This document shows, piece after piece, positions 1 to 10,864 of a DNA stretch of 64,000 nt. How positions within the stretch are numbered: the stretch's first letter is position 1; every line of letters starts with the position of its first letter. The stretch comes from Pseudomonas oryzihabitans (GTDB taxonomy: Bacteria > Pseudomonadota > Gammaproteobacteria > Pseudomonadales > Pseudomonadaceae). The notes beneath the pieces were generated by a model, which made no database searches, was not told the DNA's origin, and worked only from the letters and a program-made list of their open reading frames with translations. The stretch is from NCBI RefSeq assembly GCF_006384975.1, contig NZ_CP021645.1:4306001-4370000 (forward strand). The letters run 5' to 3'. The position numbers and the translations under genes are program-made.

Positions 1-1010
1 TTCTCGCCCTTGAAGGCGATGAAGTCGTCATAGGCCACCACTTCGGCGCGGATGAAGCCTTTCTCGAAGTCGGTGTGGATCACCGCAGCGGCCTGAGGCG
101 CGGTGGCACCGATACGCACGGTCCAGGCGCGGACTTCCTTCACCCCGGCGGTGAAGTAGGTCTGCAGGTTGAGCAGTTCGTAGCCGGCGCGGATCACCCG
201 GTTCAGGCCCGGCTCTTCCATGCCCATGGATTCGAGGAACATCTGCTTTTCCTCGTCGTCGTCCAGCTCGGCGATCTCCGCCTCGATCTTGTTGCACACC
301 GGCACCACCACGGCGCCTTCTTCTTCGGCGATGGCGCGGACCACGTCCAGGTGCGGATTGTCTTCGAAGCCGTCTTCGGCGACGTTGGCGATGTACATCA
401 CCGGCTTGCTGGTCAGCAGGTGGAAGCTGCGTACCAGGCGCTTCTGCTCGTCGTCCAGGCCCTTCATCAGGCTACGGGCGGGCTTGCCGGCCTCGAAGTG
501 CGGGATGAGCTGTTCCAGCAGGGCCTTTTGCGCCAGGGCTTCCTTGTCGCCGCCCTTGGCGTTGCGGGTGACGCGCTGCAGTTGCTTCTCGCAGCTGTCG
601 AGGTCGGCGAAGATCAGCTCCAGGTCGATGACCTCGATGTCCCGCTTGGGGTCCACCGAATTGGCGACGTGGATGACGTTCTCGTCTTCGAAGCAGCGCA
701 CCACGTGGGCGATGGCGTCGGTTTCGCGGATGTTGGCGAGGAACTTGTTGCCCAGGCCCTCACCCTTGGAGGCACCGGCCACTAGCCCGGCGATGTCGAC
801 GAATTCCATGGTGGTGGGGATCACCCGCTCGGGCTTGACGATCTCCGCCAGCGCATTCAGCCGCGCATCGGGCATGGGCACGATGCCGCTGTTGGGCTCG
901 ATGGTGCAAAAAGGGAAGTTTTCCGCCGCGATACCGGATTGGGTCAGGGCATTGAACAGGGTGGACTTGCCAACGTTGGGCAGGCCGACGATGCCGCAAT
1001 TGAATCCCAT
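1..1010 (-). CDS. ychF: Redox-regulated ATPase/GTPase YchF (3' end outside window)
   Basis: This is a TRAFAC-class P-loop NTPase of the Obg family that binds ribosomes and prefers ATP. The reading frame starts at an ATG on the minus strand and begins [17 protein letters not shown], which holds the Walker A motif GLPNVGKS. It is followed by [12 protein letters not shown] and [17 protein letters not shown], the G3 region typical of YchF. About 336 codons lie in the window and the family length is about 366, so only the C-terminal TGS-domain end is missing. The gene sits next to pth, the usual order in Pseudomonas and Enterobacteria. Identification rests on direct translation of the minus strand. 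Confidence 0.97.
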   Translation of the reverse strand, partial: MGFNCGIVGLPNVGKSTLFNALTQSGIAAENFPFCTIEPNSGIVPMPDARLNALAEIVKPERVIPTTMEFVDIAGLVAGASKGEGLGNKFLANIRETDAIAHVVRCFEDENVIHVANSVDPKRDIEVIDLELIFADLDSCEKQLQRVTRNAKGGDKEALAQKALLEQLIPHFEAGKPARSLMKGLDDEQKRLVRSFHLLTSKPVMYIANVAEDGFEDNPHLDVVRAIAEEEGAVVVPVCNKIEAEIAELDDDEEKQMFLESMGMEEPGLNRVIRAGYELLNLQTYFTAGVKEVRAWTVRIGATAPQAAAVIHTDFEKGFIRAEVVAYDDFIAFKGE

Positions 1011-1052
1011 GGTGTGTGTCCTCGCGGAAGAAAAGGAAGAGAGTAGGGTGGA

Positions 1053-1637
1053 TCAGGTCTTGCGGCTGTGCAGGCGCTGCATGGCCCGGGTCAGGTCACC
1101 GGCCAGCAGCTCCGGAACGATTTCGAGCGCGGCGTCGATGCTGTTGTCGAGCAGTTCCTGCTCACTGCGCGGTGCCCGGCCCAGCACGAAATTGGCGACC
1201 AGGCTGGCATGCCCAGGATGGCCGATACCCAGGCGCAGGCGTTGGAAGCCGTTCTGATTACCGAGCTGGGCGATGATGTCGCGCAGCCCGTTGTGACCGC
1301 CATGGCCGCCGCCGGTCTTGAGGCGCGCGGTGCCGGGTGGCAGGTCGAGTTCGTCATGGGCCACCAGGATGGCCGCCGGCGGGATGCGGAAGAAGCCGGC
1401 GAGCGCCGCCACGGCCTGGCCGCTGCGGTTCATGTAGGTGGTGGGGATGAGCAGACGAACGTCGTTGCCCGCGTGGCGGAAACGCCCCACGAGGCCGTGA
1501 TACTTGCGCTCGACCGCCAGACTTGCGCCCTGGGCGGCGGCGAGTCGCTCAACGAAAAGGGCCCCTGCATTATGCCGGGTCTGGTCGTATTCAGGGCCTG
1601 GATTACCCAGGCCGACGATCAGTTGGACGGCAGTCAT
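1053..1637 (-). CDS. pth: Peptidyl-tRNA hydrolase
   Basis: The enzyme cleaves the ester bond of peptidyl-tRNAs released by stalled ribosomes and so recycles tRNA. The protein has 194 residues, the normal family length. It opens with [20 protein letters not shown], which contains the conserved substrate-binding Asn and the catalytic His (TRHNAG). The later motifs [20 protein letters not shown] and [12 protein letters not shown] are all signatures of Pth. It lies 42 bases upstream of ychF and 34 bases downstream of rplY on the same strand, so the three are probably co-transcribed. No unusual residues are seen. Confidence 0.97.
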   Translation of the reverse strand: MTAVQLIVGLGNPGPEYDQTRHNAGALFVERLAAAQGASLAVERKYHGLVGRFRHAGNDVRLLIPTTYMNRSGQAVAALAGFFRIPPAAILVAHDELDLPPGTARLKTGGGHGGHNGLRDIIAQLGNQNGFQRLRLGIGHPGHASLVANFVLGRAPRSEQELLDNSIDAALEIVPELLAGDLTRAMQRLHSRKT

Positions 1638-1671
1638 GTCAGGGGCCCTTCTCGGTCAGGCGTGCGCGAAC

Positions 1672-2286
1672 TTACTCGGCAGCGCCTTCTTCACCGGCAG
1701 CTTCCTCACGGATGCGCGGCAGGTGGATGCTGGCAACCGGCAGATCGCTGCCGTGCGCCAGGGACACCAGCTCGACGCCAGCCGGGAGTTTCAGGTCGCT
1801 CAGGTGCACGGTCTGGTCCAGCTCGACCTTGGCCATGTCGACTTCGATGAATTCCGGCAGGTCTTTCGGCACGCAGGAAACTTCGACTTCGTTGATGGTG
1901 TGCAGGATCTCGCCACCCTGCTGCTTCACGCCCACGGAGGTTTCCTGGTTCATGAAGTGCAGCGGGACGTGGGCGGTCAGCTTCTGGCCGGCGACGACGC
2001 GCAGGAAGTCGGCGTGCAGGACGTAGCCCTTGGAGGGGTGACGCTGCAGGGCCTTGACCAGGACGCTTTCGTTGTTGCCATCGACCTTCAGGGTGATGAC
2101 GCTGGAGTAGGCGGCTTCGCTTTCCAGCATCTTGGCCAGGTCTTTGCCGACCAGGGTGATGGAAGTCGGGGCCTTGTCGCCACCGTAGATCACGGCGGGA
2201 ACGTTACCGGCATTACGACGCAGGCGGCGGCTCGCACCTTTCCCCAGGTCGGAACGCACTTCGGCATTCAGAGTGAAATCAACCAT
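1672..2286 (-). CDS. rplY: 50S ribosomal protein L25 (CTC/general stress type)
   Basis: L25 binds 5S rRNA in the large ribosomal subunit. The start chosen is the ATG giving [20 protein letters not shown], which matches family N-termini. A longer in-frame extension upstream has no family support and overlaps the prs terminator. The product has 204 residues: an N-terminal 5S-binding beta-barrel domain and a C-terminal CTC-type extension ending in an acidic Ala/Glu tail. It lies between prs and pth. A strong terminator just upstream separates it from prs, so it should have its own promoter in the short gap. Confidence 0.96.
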   Translation of the reverse strand: MVDFTLNAEVRSDLGKGASRRLRRNAGNVPAVIYGGDKAPTSITLVGKDLAKMLESEAAYSSVITLKVDGNNESVLVKALQRHPSKGYVLHADFLRVVAGQKLTAHVPLHFMNQETSVGVKQQGGEILHTINEVEVSCVPKDLPEFIEVDMAKVELDQTVHLSDLKLPAGVELVSLAHGSDLPVASIHLPRIREEAAGEEGAAE

Positions 2287-2352
2287 TGTGAATCTCCAGG
2301 ATAAGGAATCGGTGGGAGGAGAACTTGCGACCAGTTCTACGACCCTACCGAC

Positions 2353-2389
2353 TAAAAAGCCCCGGTAGGCCGTCATGGCCTTCCGGGGC
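2353..2389 (-). terminator. Rho-independent terminator after prs
   Basis: On the minus strand a GCCCCGG arm (2383-2389), continued by an AAGGCC/GGCCTA inner stem, pairs with CCGGGGC (2359-2365). A T-run (CTTTTTAG) follows. It lies just past the prs stop codon and ends the prs transcript before rplY. Confidence 0.9.
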
Positions 2390-2409
2390 GCTTCCAGAGC
2401 GGCTGTTCC

Positions 2410-3351
2410 TTAGCGGAACATCGCGCTGATGGATTCTTCGTTACTGATCCGGCGTACGGCCTCGGCCACTACCGGAGCGATGTCCAGTTGGCGGATCCGG
2501 CTGCAGGCCTGGGCCGCAGCGGACAGCGGAATGGTGTTGGTCACCACCAGCTCGTCCAGCACGGAGTTGTCGATGTTCTCGATGGCACGACCCGACAGCA
2601 CCGGGTGGGTGCAATAGGCCAGTACCTTGGCGGCGCCGTGTTCCTTCAGGGCCTTGGCCGCGTGGCACAGGGTGCCGGCGGTATCGACCATGTCGTCGAC
2701 CAGCACGCAGGTGCGGTCCTGGATGTCACCGATGATGTGCATCACTTCCGACTGGTTGGCCTTGGGACGACGCTTGTCGATGATCGCCAGGTCCACGCCC
2801 AGGCTCTTGGCCACGGCACGCGCACGCACCACGCCGCCGATATCGGGGGAGACGATCATCAGATTTTCGAAACGCTGATCTTCGATGTCGTCCACCAGGG
2901 CAGGGGAGCCGTAGATGTTGTCCACGGGAATATCGAAGAAGCCTTGGATCTGGTCGGCGTGCAGATCGACGGTGAGCACCCGGTTGATGCCCACCACGGT
3001 CAGCATGTCGGCCACGACCTTGGCGCTGATGGCGACCCGCGCGGAACGCGGACGGCGATCCTGGCGCGCATAGCCGAAATAGGGGATGACTGCGGTGATA
3101 CGGGTAGCCGAGGAGCGGCGGAAGGCATCGGCCATCACCACCAGTTCCATCAGGTTATCGTTGGTCGGCTCGCAGGTAGGCTGGATGATGAAGACATCCT
3201 TGCCGCGCACGTTCTCGTTGATTTCGACGCTGATCTCGCCATCGGAGAATTTTCCGACGGAGACGTCACCGAGAGGGATGTGCAGCTGGCGCACGATGCG
3301 CCGTGCCAGATCGGGGTTGGCGTTCCCCGTGAAGACCATCATCTTGGACAC
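2410..3351 (-). CDS. prs: Ribose-phosphate pyrophosphokinase
   Basis: The enzyme makes PRPP from ribose 5-phosphate and ATP, feeding purine, pyrimidine, histidine, tryptophan and NAD synthesis. A GTG start gives (V/M)[16 protein letters not shown] and 313 residues, identical in length and N-terminus to other Pseudomonas enzymes. The upstream extension would run into the tRNA gene and is rejected. Visible motifs are [32 protein letters not shown] (ATP loop) and the PRPP-binding loop [14 protein letters not shown]. Its product supplies upp, hpt, purD/purH and hisI/hisE elsewhere in this window. Confidence 0.97.
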   Translation of the reverse strand: MSKMMVFTGNANPDLARRIVRQLHIPLGDVSVGKFSDGEISVEINENVRGKDVFIIQPTCEPTNDNLMELVVMADAFRRSSATRITAVIPYFGYARQDRRPRSARVAISAKVVADMLTVVGINRVLTVDLHADQIQGFFDIPVDNIYGSPALVDDIEDQRFENLMIVSPDIGGVVRARAVAKSLGVDLAIIDKRRPKANQSEVMHIIGDIQDRTCVLVDDMVDTAGTLCHAAKALKEHGAAKVLAYCTHPVLSGRAIENIDNSVLDELVVTNTIPLSAAAQACSRIRQLDIAPVVAEAVRRISNEESISAMFR

Positions 3352-3392
3352 GCTGCAGTTCCTGCGGCTTGAGGTGGGTCTTGGAAGGAAAA

Positions 3393-3467
3393 TGGCAGGG
3401 GCGGCTGGATTCGAACCAACGCATGGCAGGATCAAAACCTGCTGCCTTACCGCTTGGCGACGCCCCT
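3393..3467 (-). tRNA. tRNA-Gln (anticodon TTG)
   Basis: The minus strand folds as a cloverleaf. The acceptor is AGGGGCG paired with CGCCCCT, with discriminator G and an encoded CCA end. The anticodon loop reads TTTTGAT, giving anticodon TTG, and the T-arm contains GGTTCGAATCC. The length is 75 nt including CCA. It sits between ispE and prs, as in other pseudomonads. Confidence 0.95.
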
Positions 3468-3492
3468 GTATCTTGCAGAGTACTAGCTGTAC

Positions 3493-4353
3493 TCATTCTC
3501 TGGTCAGACTTGCCAGCGCTCGGTGCAACATCGAAACGTTGCTGCCCTTGGCTACGAAGCCTGGAAGTGATGCTGGTAGCTGGCTCGCTACTGTATCAGC
3601 TTCGGTCTTATTTGGAAAGCTTCCAAATATGCAACCTCCAGTGCCGGTTAATCTAGCTGAAACAAATTTGTTTAGCAAGATCAAAGCGTTACGAATTTCT
3701 GGGTAACGCTTCTCGACCGTACTCTGGCAGTCGTTTCGACCTGACCACTCGAGAACGGCGCAAACTTTAATGGCGGGAGTGTCACGTGTCAACAGCGGAT
3801 CGGAAAAAATTTCTGCTGTACTTACAGAGACTTGCGGTACGGCCACGAGATACCAGGGTTCCGGTGGCATAACCGGCGTGAGCTTTTCGCCCACGCCCTC
3901 GGCGAAGGCGGCCTGGCCGCGGACGAACACCGGGACGTCGGCGCCCAGGCGCAGGCCCAGGGCCGCCAGGTCATCCAGACTGGCGCCGAGGCCCCAGAGA
4001 TGGTTCAGGCCGAGCAGGGTGGTGGCGGCGTCCGAACTGCCGCCGCCGATCCCGCCGCCCATGGGCAGGCGCTTGGTCAGCCAGAGGTCGGCGCCTTGCG
4101 TGGTACCGCTTTCCTGTTGCAGCAGGCGGGCGGCGCGCAGGATGAGATTCTGCTCGGGGGCGACGCCGGGCAGGCCGTCGTGCAGGTGCAGGGTCCCGTC
4201 GTCACGTCGGGCGAAGCCCAGGTCGTCGCCCCAGTCGAGGAATTGAAAGAGCGTCTGCAGTTCGTGATAGCCGTCCGGCCGCCGACCGAGGATGTGCAGG
4301 AACAGATTGAGTTTGGCCGGTGCCGGCAGGGTGAAGGCAGGAGCCGCGGTCAT
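3493..4353 (-). CDS. ispE: 4-diphosphocytidyl-2-C-methyl-D-erythritol kinase
   Basis: This GHMP kinase phosphorylates CDP-methylerythritol in the non-mevalonate isoprenoid pathway. The start at 4353 ([20 protein letters not shown]) overlaps the lolB stop as ATGA and gives 286 residues. The ATP-binding motif [18 protein letters not shown] is present, as is the C-terminal [10 protein letters not shown] motif. The 3' part is odd. By hand count bases 3601-3720 are about 42% GC (50 of 120), whereas 3901-3960 are 80%. The change falls near 3850 inside the gene. The protein reads through normally, so this looks like a recombinant or slowly ameliorated segment rather than a pseudogene. Confidence 0.94.
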   Translation of the reverse strand: MTAAPAFTLPAPAKLNLFLHILGRRPDGYHELQTLFQFLDWGDDLGFARRDDGTLHLHDGLPGVAPEQNLILRAARLLQQESGTTQGADLWLTKRLPMGGGIGGGSSDAATTLLGLNHLWGLGASLDDLAALGLRLGADVPVFVRGQAAFAEGVGEKLTPVMPPEPWYLVAVPQVSVSTAEIFSDPLLTRDTPAIKVCAVLEWSGRNDCQSTVEKRYPEIRNALILLNKFVSARLTGTGGCIFGSFPNKTEADTVASQLPASLPGFVAKGSNVSMLHRALASLTRE

Positions 4354-4967
4354 TTGCCCAGCTCGCGCGGCTGCCAGCTCTTCACTACCAGGATGACTTC
4401 CAGGTCCTTGCCGGAGAGTTTCAGGCGCTCGGGCAGGGCGAAGCCGTCCTGCTCGGTATAGCGGGTGTATTCGACGGTCCAGCCGTCCTGTACCAGGCGC
4501 GCCAGGTGGCTGTCGGCATCCAGGGTGATCTGGCTGCGGCTGTCCGGCGCGGGCAGGCCGCGCACCCACCAGAACAGATGGGAGACCGGCAGGCGCCAGC
4601 CAAGCTGCTGTTCCAGCAGGGTCTCGGGCGAATCGGCCTCGTAGCGGCCCTGACCGGAGACGTCCAGGGTCACGGCGCCCGGGCGCCCGGTGAGGCGGGT
4701 GGCGCCGCGCCCCAGGGGGCCGGCGAGGCGGATGTCGTAATAGTCCTGGCGCTGTAGCCAGAACAGAGTGCCGCTACCGGAATCGCGGGGGGAGCGGATG
4801 CCGACCTTACCGTCGATCTGCCAGCCGTTGATGGCGGCGACGCGTTGCTTGTGGGCCTGCCACTGGGCGGCGTTGCCCTGGCCTTCCACGGTCTCCTGGC
4901 GAGAGGTGGCGCAACCGGCCAGCAGGGCGAGCAGGAACAGGGTGAAGAGAGTGCGCACGCGGATCAT
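4350..4967 (-). CDS. lolB: Outer-membrane lipoprotein receptor LolB
   Basis: LolB receives lipoproteins from periplasmic LolA and inserts them into the inner leaflet of the outer membrane. The 205-residue product starts [22 protein letters not shown], a signal peptide with lipobox LAGC (Cys19) followed by Ala rather than the Asp that signals inner-membrane retention. The body contains [22 protein letters not shown], typical of the LolB barrel. It overlaps ispE downstream (ATGA) and the TPR lipoprotein gene upstream (ATGA), which points to translational coupling in one operon. Confidence 0.95.
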   Translation of the reverse strand: MIRVRTLFTLFLLALLAGCATSRQETVEGQGNAAQWQAHKQRVAAINGWQIDGKVGIRSPRDSGSGTLFWLQRQDYYDIRLAGPLGRGATRLTGRPGAVTLDVSGQGRYEADSPETLLEQQLGWRLPVSHLFWWVRGLPAPDSRSQITLDADSHLARLVQDGWTVEYTRYTEQDGFALPERLKLSGKDLEVILVVKSWQPRELGK

Positions 4968-6688
4968 CTGAGGGTTTCGCTTCCGGTCAGGCGTTTGAGG
5001 GTACTGCGCAGGACGGGGTTGTCGGCGTCGGCGTCGAAGCCGGCGCGCCAGACCTTGCGCGCTTCGCTGCGCTTGCCCTGGGCCCAGAGCACTTCGCCCA
5101 GATGAGCCGCCACTTCCGCATCGGGAAAGCGTTCGAAGGCCTGGCGCAGGTAGCTTTCGGCGTCGGCCAACTGGCCCTGGCGATAGCGGATCCAGCCCAT
5201 GCTGTCGAGGATGGCCGGATCGTCCGGGCTCAGTTGATGAGCCTTGTCGATCAGTTGGCGTGCCTCGGCCAGGCGCGGCGTGCGGTCGGCCAGGGTGTAG
5301 CCCAGGGCATTGAGCGCCATGGCGTTGTCCGGATCATGGGCGATGATGTAGCGCAGGTCGCTTTCCAACTGGCCGAGATCGCCGCGCTTTTCCGCCAGCA
5401 TGGAGCGGACGTAGAGCAGGTTGAGGTCGTTGGGATACTGCTGCAGCGCCTGTTGCACGGTCTGACCGGCGAGGGCGGTCTGGTCGACGGCGGCCAGGCC
5501 CTCGACTTCCAGCAGATAGAGGGGCACGGCGTATTCGCTCTGGCGCTTGCGGGCCTCGGCCAGGCGCTGGCGCGCCTCGGCGGTGCGCCCGGCTTCCAGC
5601 AGGATTTCCGTCTGGCGCTGCTGGGCGGCCAGGTAATCGGTGCCCGGACCGACCTGGGCGTATTCGGCCATGGCCTGTTCGGGCTGGTCGAGTTCTTCGT
5701 AGCTGCGTCCCAGGTTGAGGTGGGCGGCGTCCACATGGCTGCCGCGGGCGATCAACTCCTTGAGATAGACCTGGGCTTCCTGCCAGGCCTGGGCCTCCAG
5801 GCAGACCAGTGCCAGGGAGAATCTCAGGTCGTCGTCATCCGGGAATTGGGTGACCAGTTCGGCGAATTCGCGCTTGGCTTGGTCTAGGCGATCCAGTTCG
5901 ACCAGCAGGCGGGCGTGGGCCAGGCGCAGGCGGCGATCTTCCGGATGCTGGCGGATGCCGGCTTCCAGCAGCGGCAGGGCCTCGACACTACGGCCCTCGC
6001 TTTGCAGCAGGCGCGCGCGCAGGAGCAGCGGGGCGACTTCGCGCTTGGCCGCCGGATTGCGCTCCAGCAATTTCAGCGCCTCGTCGGGGCGGCCGTCCTG
6101 CTGCAGCAGCAGCGCCTTGCCGAACAGCAACTGGCCGTTGTGCGGGTACTTGGTCAGTAGGCGGTCGAAGCTCTTGAGCAGACCGGCGCGGGTGGTCTCG
6201 TCGGTTTCCGCGGCGGACAGGGCGAGGAAATCGAAGTGGGTATCGCCCTGGCCCTGGAGCACCTTCTCCATATAGGCCATGGATTCATCGTAGCGCCCGG
6301 CGCGGGCCAGCATGATGGCGGCGGCGCGCTGGGCATCGAGGTTGTCCGGCGCGTTGCGGGCCCAGATCTGCGCGGTTTCCAGCGCCGGGGTATCGGCGCC
6401 GAGGTACTCGGCGATGCGGAAGGCGCGCTCGGCGACACCCGGGTCCTGGGTCGACTTGGCCTGTTCGACGTAGTTGGTCAGGGCGATGTCGAAGCGGTTG
6501 CGCTGGCCGGCCAGCTCGGCGACCAGCAGGTCGTAGAGGGTGTCTTCGCGGAAGGAGCCGGCCGGTTGCGGCGTGCTCGTCTTGGCGGTGGGCGGCGGGA
6601 TGGCGGCGGCGGGCGTCGGTTGACGGCCGAGGTTCTGGCAGCCGGCGAGCAGCAGGGCGGTCGTCAGCAGCGCAAGGTATCTGGTCAT
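4964..6688 (-). CDS. Tetratricopeptide-repeat outer-membrane lipoprotein
   Basis: The 574-residue protein has a lipoprotein signal ([19 protein letters not shown], Cys17), a Pro/Thr-rich linker and then many TPR units to the C-terminus (for example [26 protein letters not shown] and [21 protein letters not shown]). It matches the TPR protein encoded next to lolB in P. aeruginosa. TPR lipoproteins generally act as scaffolds, but no specific partner can be named from sequence. The gene is translationally coupled to lolB (ATGA) and divergent from hemA. Confidence 0.88.
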   Translation of the reverse strand: MTRYLALLTTALLLAGCQNLGRQPTPAAAIPPPTAKTSTPQPAGSFREDTLYDLLVAELAGQRNRFDIALTNYVEQAKSTQDPGVAERAFRIAEYLGADTPALETAQIWARNAPDNLDAQRAAAIMLARAGRYDESMAYMEKVLQGQGDTHFDFLALSAAETDETTRAGLLKSFDRLLTKYPHNGQLLFGKALLLQQDGRPDEALKLLERNPAAKREVAPLLLRARLLQSEGRSVEALPLLEAGIRQHPEDRRLRLAHARLLVELDRLDQAKREFAELVTQFPDDDDLRFSLALVCLEAQAWQEAQVYLKELIARGSHVDAAHLNLGRSYEELDQPEQAMAEYAQVGPGTDYLAAQQRQTEILLEAGRTAEARQRLAEARKRQSEYAVPLYLLEVEGLAAVDQTALAGQTVQQALQQYPNDLNLLYVRSMLAEKRGDLGQLESDLRYIIAHDPDNAMALNALGYTLADRTPRLAEARQLIDKAHQLSPDDPAILDSMGWIRYRQGQLADAESYLRQAFERFPDAEVAAHLGEVLWAQGKRSEARKVWRAGFDADADNPVLRSTLKRLTGSETLR

Positions 6689-6868
6689 AGGGTCGGGGCG
6701 GCCTTTTTACAGTCGGTCCATCATGCCACAAGAGTTGTCGTGGCCGCGTCTCGCAAGCGTAGCGACGGGCTACACCGTGCGGTGGTCGAGGCTGTTGACG
6801 CCTTTTGTCCGGCAAGATTCATTTGCCCAGGCTATGAGCGCCATTGTCCGACGGCTCGTCGCTGCTGG

Positions 6869-6897
6869 TTGTCGCCACCGCTCGCGCGTAGGACAAT
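6869..6897 (+). promoter_or_regulatory. Candidate sigma-70 promoter for hemA
   Basis: A -35-like TTGTCG (6869-6874) and a -10-like GACAAT (6892-6897) are separated by 17 bases. They lie 37 bases before the hemA start, in the 245-base divergent gap with the TPR lipoprotein gene. The match is weak. Confidence 0.35.
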
Positions 6898-6933
6898 GTC
6901 CGGCTTTCCTCCTTCGCTCGACTGCTTGCGTCC

Positions 6934-8202
6934 ATGGCCTTTCTCGCGCTCGGCATCAATCACAAGACCGCCTCGGTTGAGGTGCGCGAACGCGTGGCTT
7001 TTACCCCGGAGCAAACGGTCGAGGCCCTGCGTCAGCTGGAGCAGGCCACTCACAGTCGCGAAGCGGCCATTCTCTCCACCTGCAACCGCAGCGAACTCTA
7101 TCTGGAGCTGGAGCCCGCCCTGGCGGAAGCCGTGCTGGCCTGGCTCGCCCAGTATCACCGGGTGCCGCTGGAGGAGCTGCGCGCCAGCATCTATCTGCAT
7201 CAGGATGAGGCCGCGGTACGGCACATGATGCGGGTGGCGGCGGGCCTGGATTCCATGGTGCTGGGCGAGCCGCAGATCCTCGGCCAGCTGAAGTCGGCCT
7301 ATGCCGTGGCGCGCGAGGCGGGTACCGTCGGCCCGCTGCTGGGACGGCTGTTCCAGGCCACCTTCAACACCGCCAAGGCGGTGCGCACCGACACGGCCAT
7401 CGGCGAGAACCCGGTGTCGGTGGCCTTCGCCGCGGTCAGCCTGGCCAAGCAGATCTTCAGTGACCTCAGCCGCAGCCAGGCGCTGCTGATCGGCGCCGGC
7501 GAGACCATCACCCTGGTCGCCCGTCATCTCCACGAGCAGGGCGTGCGCCGTATCGTCGTCGCCAACCGCACCCTGGAGCGGGCCAGCCATCTGGCCGAGG
7601 AATTCGGCGCCCATACCGTGCTGCTGGCCGATATTCCCGACGAACTGGTCAACAGCGACATCGTCATCAGCTCCACCGCCAGCCAGTTGCCCATCCTCGG
7701 CAAGGGCGCGGTGGAGCGGGCGCTCAAACAGCGTCGGCACAAGCCCATCTTCATGGTCGACATCGCCGTGCCGCGCGATATCGAGCCCGAGGTGAGCGAG
7801 TTGGAGGACGTCTACCTCTATACGGTGGACGATCTGCACGAGGTGGTGGCCGAGAATCTCAAGAGTCGCCAGGGCGCTGCCCAGGCTGCCGAGAAGCTGG
7901 TGCTGGCCGGGGTCGAGGATTTCATGCAGCGGCTGCGCGAGCGCGCCGCGGTCGACGTGGTGCGTGCCTATCGCCAGCAGGGCGAGCAGATCCGTGACGA
8001 CGAACTGGCCCGCGCCCAGCGGCAACTGGCCAACGGTGCCGATCCCCAGGAAGCCCTGGCGGCCCTGGCGCGTAGCCTCACCAACAAGCTGATGCATGCC
8101 CCCAGCGTGCAGCTCAAGAAACTATCCGCCGAGGGGCGCGTCGATGCGCTGACCCTGGCCCAGGAACTCTTCGCCCTCGACGAGGGTTTGGACAAGACAT
8201 GA
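6934..8202 (+). CDS. hemA: Glutamyl-tRNA reductase
   Basis: This is the first committed step of C5-pathway tetrapyrrole synthesis, reducing Glu-tRNA(Glu) to glutamate-1-semialdehyde with NADPH. The 422-residue product starts [20 protein letters not shown] and has the catalytic nucleophile Cys50 in [11 protein letters not shown]. An NADPH-binding Rossmann domain ([10 protein letters not shown]) and a C-terminal dimerisation domain follow. It overlaps prfA by the ATGA arrangement. Another haem gene, hemH, lies about 10 kb away in this window. Confidence 0.97.
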   Translation: MAFLALGINHKTASVEVRERVAFTPEQTVEALRQLEQATHSREAAILSTCNRSELYLELEPALAEAVLAWLAQYHRVPLEELRASIYLHQDEAAVRHMMRVAAGLDSMVLGEPQILGQLKSAYAVAREAGTVGPLLGRLFQATFNTAKAVRTDTAIGENPVSVAFAAVSLAKQIFSDLSRSQALLIGAGETITLVARHLHEQGVRRIVVANRTLERASHLAEEFGAHTVLLADIPDELVNSDIVISSTASQLPILGKGAVERALKQRRHKPIFMVDIAVPRDIEPEVSELEDVYLYTVDDLHEVVAENLKSRQGAAQAAEKLVLAGVEDFMQRLRERAAVDVVRAYRQQGEQIRDDELARAQRQLANGADPQEALAALARSLTNKLMHAPSVQLKKLSAEGRVDALTLAQELFALDEGLDKT

Positions 8203-9281
8203 AGACCTCTCTGTTGCACAAGCTCGATGGTCTGCAGGACCGCTTCGAGGAGCTGACCGCGCTGCTGGGCGACGCCGATGTCATCAGCGACCAGACCCAG
8301 TTCCGCGCCTATTCCAAGGAGTACGCCGAACTCGAGCCGGTGAGCCAGGCCTTTAGCGAATACCGCAAGGTGCAGGCCGACCTGGAGGGCGCCCAGGCGC
8401 TGCTCAAGGACAGCGATCCGGACCTGCGCGAGATGGCCGAGGAAGAGGTGGCCAGCGCCAAGGCGCGCCTGCAGGAGCTGGAAGACGAGCTGCAGCGGAT
8501 GATGCTGCCCAAGGACCCCAACGACGGACGCAACGTCTTCCTGGAAATCCGCGCCGGCACCGGTGGCGACGAGGCGGCGATCTTCGCTGGCGACCTGTTC
8601 CGCATGTATTCGCGCTACGCCGAGCGCCAGGGCTGGCGCCTCGAGGTGCTCTCGGAGAACGAGGGCGAGCATGGCGGTTTCAAGGAAGTCATCGCCCGGG
8701 TCGAGGGCGACAACGTCTACGCCAAGCTCAAGTTCGAATCCGGTGCGCACCGGGTGCAGCGGGTGCCGGAGACCGAGTCCCAGGGCCGCATCCACACCTC
8801 GGCCTGTACCGTGGCGGTACTGCCCGAGCCCGACGAGCAGCAAACCATCGAGATCAATCCGGCCGATCTGCGCGTCGACACCTATCGCTCCTCCGGCGCG
8901 GGCGGTCAGCACGTCAACAAGACCGACTCCGCCGTGCGTATCACCCACCTGCCCACCGGCATCGTGGTGGAGTGCCAGGAAGAGCGCTCGCAGCACAAGA
9001 ATCGCGCCAAGGCCATGGCCTGGCTGTCGGCCAAGCTCAACGACCAGCAGGAAGCGGCGGCGCACAAGGAAATGTCCGACACCCGCCGGTTGCTGGTGGG
9101 TTCCGGCGACCGCTCCGAGCGCATCCGTACCTACAACTTTCCCCAGGGCCGGGTGACCGATCACCGTATCAACCTGACCCTCTATTCCCTGGGCGAGGTG
9201 GTGAATGGCGATGTCCAGCAGGTGATAGATCCGCTGCTGCAGGAATACCAGGCCGATCAGTTGGCCGCGCTGGGAGACTGA
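8199..9281 (+). CDS. prfA: Peptide chain release factor 1
   Basis: RF1 recognises UAA and UAG and triggers peptide release. The 360-residue protein carries the GGQ motif at residues 235-237 ([12 protein letters not shown]) and the stop-codon recognition region around [16 protein letters not shown]. It overlaps hemA (ATGA) and is followed after three bases by prmC, the enzyme that methylates this GGQ glutamine. The order hemA-prfA-prmC is a classic conserved operon. Confidence 0.97.
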   Translation: MKTSLLHKLDGLQDRFEELTALLGDADVISDQTQFRAYSKEYAELEPVSQAFSEYRKVQADLEGAQALLKDSDPDLREMAEEEVASAKARLQELEDELQRMMLPKDPNDGRNVFLEIRAGTGGDEAAIFAGDLFRMYSRYAERQGWRLEVLSENEGEHGGFKEVIARVEGDNVYAKLKFESGAHRVQRVPETESQGRIHTSACTVAVLPEPDEQQTIEINPADLRVDTYRSSGAGGQHVNKTDSAVRITHLPTGIVVECQEERSQHKNRAKAMAWLSAKLNDQQEAAAHKEMSDTRRLLVGSGDRSERIRTYNFPQGRVTDHRINLTLYSLGEVVNGDVQQVIDPLLQEYQADQLAALGD

Positions 9282-9284
9282 GCC

Positions 9285-10115
9285 ATGGCCACCATCGGCG
9301 CCCTGTTGCGCGAGACCCAGTTGCCGGATTCGCCCAGCGCGCGACTCGACGTGGAGTTGCTGCTCGCCGCCGCCCTGGACAAGCCGCGCAGCTACCTGCG
9401 CACCTGGCCGGAAAAGCTGGTGCCACGCGAGGCCCTGGCGCGCTTCCAGAGCGATCTCGAACGACGCCGCCAGGGTGAACCGGTGGCCTATATCCTCGGG
9501 TACCAGGGCTTCTGGTCGCTGGATTTGGAAGTGAGCCCCGACACCCTGATTCCCCGCCCCGACACCGAGATCTTGGTGGAAACCGCCCTGGCGCTGCCCT
9601 TGGCCAAAGATGCGCAGGTTCTGGACCTGGGCACCGGCACCGGGGCCATCGCCCTGGCCCTGGCCCACGAGCGGCCGCGCTGGCAGGTCAGCGGCGTGGA
9701 TCGCATCCCGGCGGCGGTGGCCCTGGCGCAGCGCAATGCCGAGCGGCTGCGCCTGGGCAATGTCCAATTCGCTGAGAGTCACTGGTTCGCCACCCTCACC
9801 GGGCAACGTTTCGCGCTGATCGTCAGCAATCCACCCTACATTGCTGGTAGCGATCATCATCTGGACCAAGGCGACGTGCGCTTCGAACCGCGCAGCGCCC
9901 TGGTGGCCGGTGCCGACGGCCTGGACGACATCCGCGAACTGATCACGACAGCCCCTGCTCACCTGCAGCCCGGTGGCTGGTTGTGGCTGGAGCATGGCTT
10001 CGAGCAGGCCGCCGCGGTACGCGAGTTGCTGGTGCGCCAGGGCTTCGCCGAGGTCGAGAGTCGCCAGGACCTGGGCGGTCACGAACGCATCAGCGGAGGT
10101 TGCTGGCCATGCTGA
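9285..10115 (+). CDS. prmC: Release-factor glutamine N5-methyltransferase
   Basis: PrmC methylates the Gln of the GGQ motif in RF1 and RF2 using S-adenosylmethionine. The 276-residue product has the SAM-binding motif VLDLGTGTGAIALAL and the catalytic NPPY motif (IVSNPPYIAG). It lies directly behind its substrate gene prfA. Its 3' end overlaps the next gene, moeB, by seven bases, which suggests coupled translation. Confidence 0.96.
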   Translation: MATIGALLRETQLPDSPSARLDVELLLAAALDKPRSYLRTWPEKLVPREALARFQSDLERRRQGEPVAYILGYQGFWSLDLEVSPDTLIPRPDTEILVETALALPLAKDAQVLDLGTGTGAIALALAHERPRWQVSGVDRIPAAVALAQRNAERLRLGNVQFAESHWFATLTGQRFALIVSNPPYIAGSDHHLDQGDVRFEPRSALVAGADGLDDIRELITTAPAHLQPGGWLWLEHGFEQAAAVRELLVRQGFAEVESRQDLGGHERISGGCWPC

Positions 10116-10864
10116 GCGACGGCGAACTGCTGCGTTACAGCCGGCAGATCCTGCTCGCCCAGGTGGACATCGCCGGGCAGTTGCGACTCAAGGAGTCCAA
10201 GGTGCTCATCGTCGGCCTCGGTGGTCTGGGCTCGCCGGTGGCGCTCTACCTGGCCGCTGCCGGGGTCGGCGAGTTGCACCTGGCCGACTTCGACCGCGTC
10301 GACCTGAGCAATCTGCAACGCCAGGTGCTGCACGATGAAACCCTGATCGGCCAGGGCAAGGTGGATTCGGCGCTGCAACGTCTGACGGCGCTCAATCCCG
10401 AGGTGCGCCTGGTGCCGCTGCGCGAGGCGCTGGATGCCGACAGCCTGGCGGCGCGGGTAGCGGCGGTCGATCTGGTGCTGGACTGCTCCGACAACTTCAC
10501 CACCCGCGCCGCGGTGAACGCCGCCTGTGTCGCCAAGGGACGGCCCCTGGTGAGTGGCGCGGCCATCCGCCTGGAAGGCCAACTCAGTGTCTTCGATCCG
10601 CGCCGCGCCGACAGCCCCTGCTACCACTGCCTCTATGGCGAGGGCAGCGAGGCGGAACTCAGTTGTAGCGAAGCCGGGGTGTTGGGCCCCGTAGTCGGGT
10701 TGGTGGGCAGTCTGCAGGCGCTCGAAGCGCTGAAACTGCTGGCCGGATTCGGCGAGCCGCTGGTCGGCCGCCTGCTGCTGGTGGATGCGGCGGGTAGTCG
10801 CTTCCGCGAGTTGCGGGTCAAGCGCGATCCGGGCTGCCCGGTATGCGGCGCGCGCCATGGCTGA
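10109..10864 (+). CDS. moeB: ThiF/MoeB-family adenylyltransferase (molybdopterin-synthase adenylyltransferase)
   Basis: The protein should adenylate the C-terminal Gly of a ubiquitin-like sulfur carrier such as MoaD. The start is the ATG giving [20 protein letters not shown] (251 residues). It has the nucleotide-binding [34 protein letters not shown] and [10 protein letters not shown] motifs. Paired zinc Cys motifs are CYHCLYGEG and CPVCGARH. In this family MoeB and ThiF cannot be told apart by sequence alone. The symbol follows the homologue at the same place in P. aeruginosa. Confidence 0.88.
   Translation: MLSDGELLRYSRQILLAQVDIAGQLRLKESKVLIVGLGGLGSPVALYLAAAGVGELHLADFDRVDLSNLQRQVLHDETLIGQGKVDSALQRLTALNPEVRLVPLREALDADSLAARVAAVDLVLDCSDNFTTRAAVNAACVAKGRPLVSGAAIRLEGQLSVFDPRRADSPCYHCLYGEGSEAELSCSEAGVLGPVVGLVGSLQALEALKLLAGFGEPLVGRLLLVDAAGSRFRELRVKRDPGCPVCGARHG

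Noticed and set aside
2287..2376. N-terminal extension of L25 upstream of 2286
   Set aside because: It overlaps the prs terminator and has no family counterpart. [12 protein letters not shown] is the known N-terminus.
3393..3467. tRNA-Gln as an attachment site of a genomic island
   Set aside because: No duplicated tRNA 3' end, integrase or island gene is visible nearby. Only the low-GC end of ispE suggests past recombination.
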